Source of the DNA: Locusta migratoria
Lineage: Eukaryota > Arthropoda > Insecta > Orthoptera > Acrididae
Length of the DNA: 64,000 nt
Direction of reading: 5' to 3'
Assembly: GCA_026315105.1 (NCBI GenBank)
Contig: CM048750.1
Span: 73,587,797 to 73,651,796 of the forward strand
Shown: positions 62,706-64,000 of the stretch, piece by piece
Layout of the letters: every line of letters begins with the position of its first letter
How positions within the stretch are numbered: the first letter of the stretch is position 1
Notes under the pieces: model-generated
Databases searched by the model: none
Seen by the model: the letters and a program-made list of their open reading frames with translations, nothing else
What the model was told of the DNA's origin: nothing
Program-made: the position numbers and the translations under genes

Positions 62706-62850
62706 ATGCCATGAGTCGAAGCCGGCGGGTGGTATCCCGTGCTTCAATAGACCCACTGGCATAATTGAAGCATGGGATACCACCCGTCAGCTTTGACCCA
62801 TGACGTAAAAGCCGACGGGTGGTATCTTGTGCTTCAATAGACCCGACATA
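62706..62850. repeat. Hairpin plus a third direct unit
   Basis: AAGCCGGCGGGTGGTATCCC, then GTGCTTCAATAGACCCACTG, is followed by its complement (AATTGAAGCATGGGATACCA, CCCGTCAGCTTTGACCC) and then by a third copy in the first orientation (AAAGCCGACGGGTGGTATCT, TGTGCTTCAATAGACCC). The three arms are about 42 bp each. Confidence 0.85.
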
Positions 62851-62930
62851 TGTTGCGTAACTGGGAAATCCTGCTTTTTGGATCTGAAAATATGGTCACC
62901 CTAATAAAAACAAAAGACAGTATGAGTTAG

Positions 62931-63351
62931 TAAATGTGACATAAAGTCATTGAGTTGGCAGGCGACCATGATGAAATGATTGGGTAGTACTGCTGTGAAG
63001 CTGGTTGGGTCGCAAATTATTATAGGTCACACTTCGTGTACAGCGTGCCCTCACAAATGACGCGTTTCGGAATTGCCATCATTAGATTAGCATCTCTTTC
63101 GTGCCATGTGCACACGTGAACAGATGTAAGATGTTATTTGATTTACATACAAAAGCAGACTAGCAGGTAGTCTACTTTTGTATGTATATCAAATAACGTC
63201 TTACATCTGTTCACGTGTGCACATGGCACGAAAGAGATGCTAATCTAATGATGGCAATTCCGAAACGCGTCATTTGTGAGGGGACGCTGTACACGAAGTG
63301 TGACCTATAGTAATTTGCGACCTAACCAGCTTCACAGCAGTACTACCCAAT
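62931..63351. mobile_element. Palindrome of two Penelope-like 3' tails, 13-bp TSD
   Basis: Arms at 62978-63163 and 63166-63352 are inverted copies with about six mismatches in 186 positions. Each arm contains CTAATGATGGCAATTCCGAA, then ACGCGTCATTTGTGAGG, a Penelope-type tail signature. Direct repeats CAGTATGAGTTAG lie at 62918-62930 and 63352-63364, so the pair was inserted as one unit together with about 47 bp of extra sequence on its left. No coding region. Confidence 0.85.
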
Positions 63352-63364
63352 CAGTATGAGTTAG

Positions 63365-63939
63365 GATTGAAATGGCGAGCCATCAACTGAAAAAAAAGTC
63401 AAAATGCTCATCCCAGGACCACCGCTTTCTTTTGCTTATGGCTTCCTTAGAGCTGTAACACACGGTTACGTGTTCGACGCGATTTTCTCGAAATCGTTTA
63501 GGTATTAAGGCTTAGTTCTTGCACATTATGCTGTCCTAATGGTCTGCTGAAAAGGTACAAAGTTTGGAAAAATATCTGTGATCTAAAAGTCGTGGACTAC
63601 CCTTTTTATTTATTTATTTATTATTTAACATGCCCCATTACATAGTAATATTACATGTTTGATGGTTTGATTCAGGCGGTTACATCAAATATTTTTGCAA
63701 ACACAAGTACAGTACATAAGTTGACAGGGTTTACAAAGAAACAAACAATTTTATACATTAGGAAATCTCATTGAATTACAAAAATTGTAAAAGTCTGTAG
63801 TGTATTTATGTACTAAGTCATATTTACTGACGGGCCATCCTCCTCCTTTGGCAGCTATTTTTTCCTGAGATGGTCCCTCTCTTTCAATAAACTGCAGCAG
63901 TCAAAAAGCACGTGGTCAATAGTTTGGACAGCACTGTTA
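63365..63939 (-). other. Mostly unassigned; possible LINE 3' region
   Basis: From 63600 the plus strand has (TTTA)n, then CATGCCCCATTACATAGTAA and TTTGATGGTTTGATTCAGG; an A/T-rich tetranucleotide run joined to unique sequence suggests a minus-strand LINE tail. I cannot confirm a coding part. Confidence 0.35.
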
Positions 63940-64000
63940 GCCGGCCGCGGTGGCCGAGGAGGCTGAGGCGCTTCAGTCACGGTCTGCGCGGCCACTACGG
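63940..64000 (+). mobile_element. SINE A, cut by the window end
   Basis: Begins GCCGGCCGCGGTGGCCGAGG and continues into the anticodon-region arm (CAGTCACGGTCTGCGCGGCC). The B box, body and tail lie beyond the window. Confidence 0.9.

Noticed and set aside
62322..63352. CRISPR-like array of repeats and spacers
   Set aside because: Repeats alternate in orientation and spacing is irregular; the organism is a eukaryote and the palindrome carries a Penelope tail signature.

Overview
The window is eukaryotic, AT-rich, intron/intergenic-type DNA that is almost entirely made of decayed transposable elements. It points to an insect with a large repeat-laden genome, most likely orthopteroid (Orthoptera or a relative). 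The main reason is one very abundant tRNA-headed SINE (called SINE A here; about 20 full or partial copies, many with perfect target-site duplications), together with three more tRNA-headed families (B, C, D) and Penelope, RTE-like, Tc1/mariner, pogo, hAT, MULE-like and Ty3/gypsy remnants. The SINE and mariner sequences resemble repeats I associate with grasshoppers and relatives, but I cannot fix the genus. I see no rRNA operon, CRISPR, prokaryotic operon, or complete ordinary protein-coding gene.

Layout. 0-5 kb: tRNA-headed inverted-repeat elements (about 700-1615 and 3120-3560), three SINE A copies, one SINE C, Penelope tails. 6-13 kb: Penelope GIY-YIG fragments (6.1-6.5 kb and 12.3-13.1 kb), a GC-rich block (6.64-7.09 kb), one candidate host exon on the minus strand (8987-9137), a SINE split around a mariner end (10.1-10.5 kb). 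13-24 kb: SINE B inside a long palindrome, a 26-bp CpG-rich minisatellite (16882-17121), a four-level nest (host, pogo-like element 17861-21666, hAT element 17997-20815, SINE A 19335-19527), a 255-bp direct repeat at exactly 1200 bp offset, and SINE A inside SINE B. 24-36 kb: Tc1-like and LINE relics and a degenerate Tigger/pogo element with a SINE at its left terminus. 36-38 kb: a CpG-rich block free of recognised repeats. 38-46 kb: LINE fragments, a perfect-ended foldback element (41010-41688), a MULE-like transposase relic, a Penelope fragment, and a candidate 3' terminal exon with a poly(A) signal on the minus strand (44970-45113). 46-54 kb: minisatellite-like repeats, SINEs, a GC island (51.2-51.8 kb), an RTE-like LINE and two Tc1-like fragments. 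54-62 kb: a composite Penelope element with an inverted 3' copy, an RTE-like LINE relic with endonuclease and reverse-transcriptase pieces, and a Ty3/gypsy pol relic lacking the reverse-transcriptase core. 62-64 kb: repeated hairpins, a 13-bp-flanked palindrome of two Penelope tails, and a SINE cut by the window end.

No set of genes here works together as a pathway. What can be read is insertion history: target-site duplications order many events, and several Penelope-type loci share inverted 3' tails. The best leads for host genes are the two short minus-strand exon candidates; both rest on splice and poly(A) signals plus open frame only, and I could not assign either to a family.
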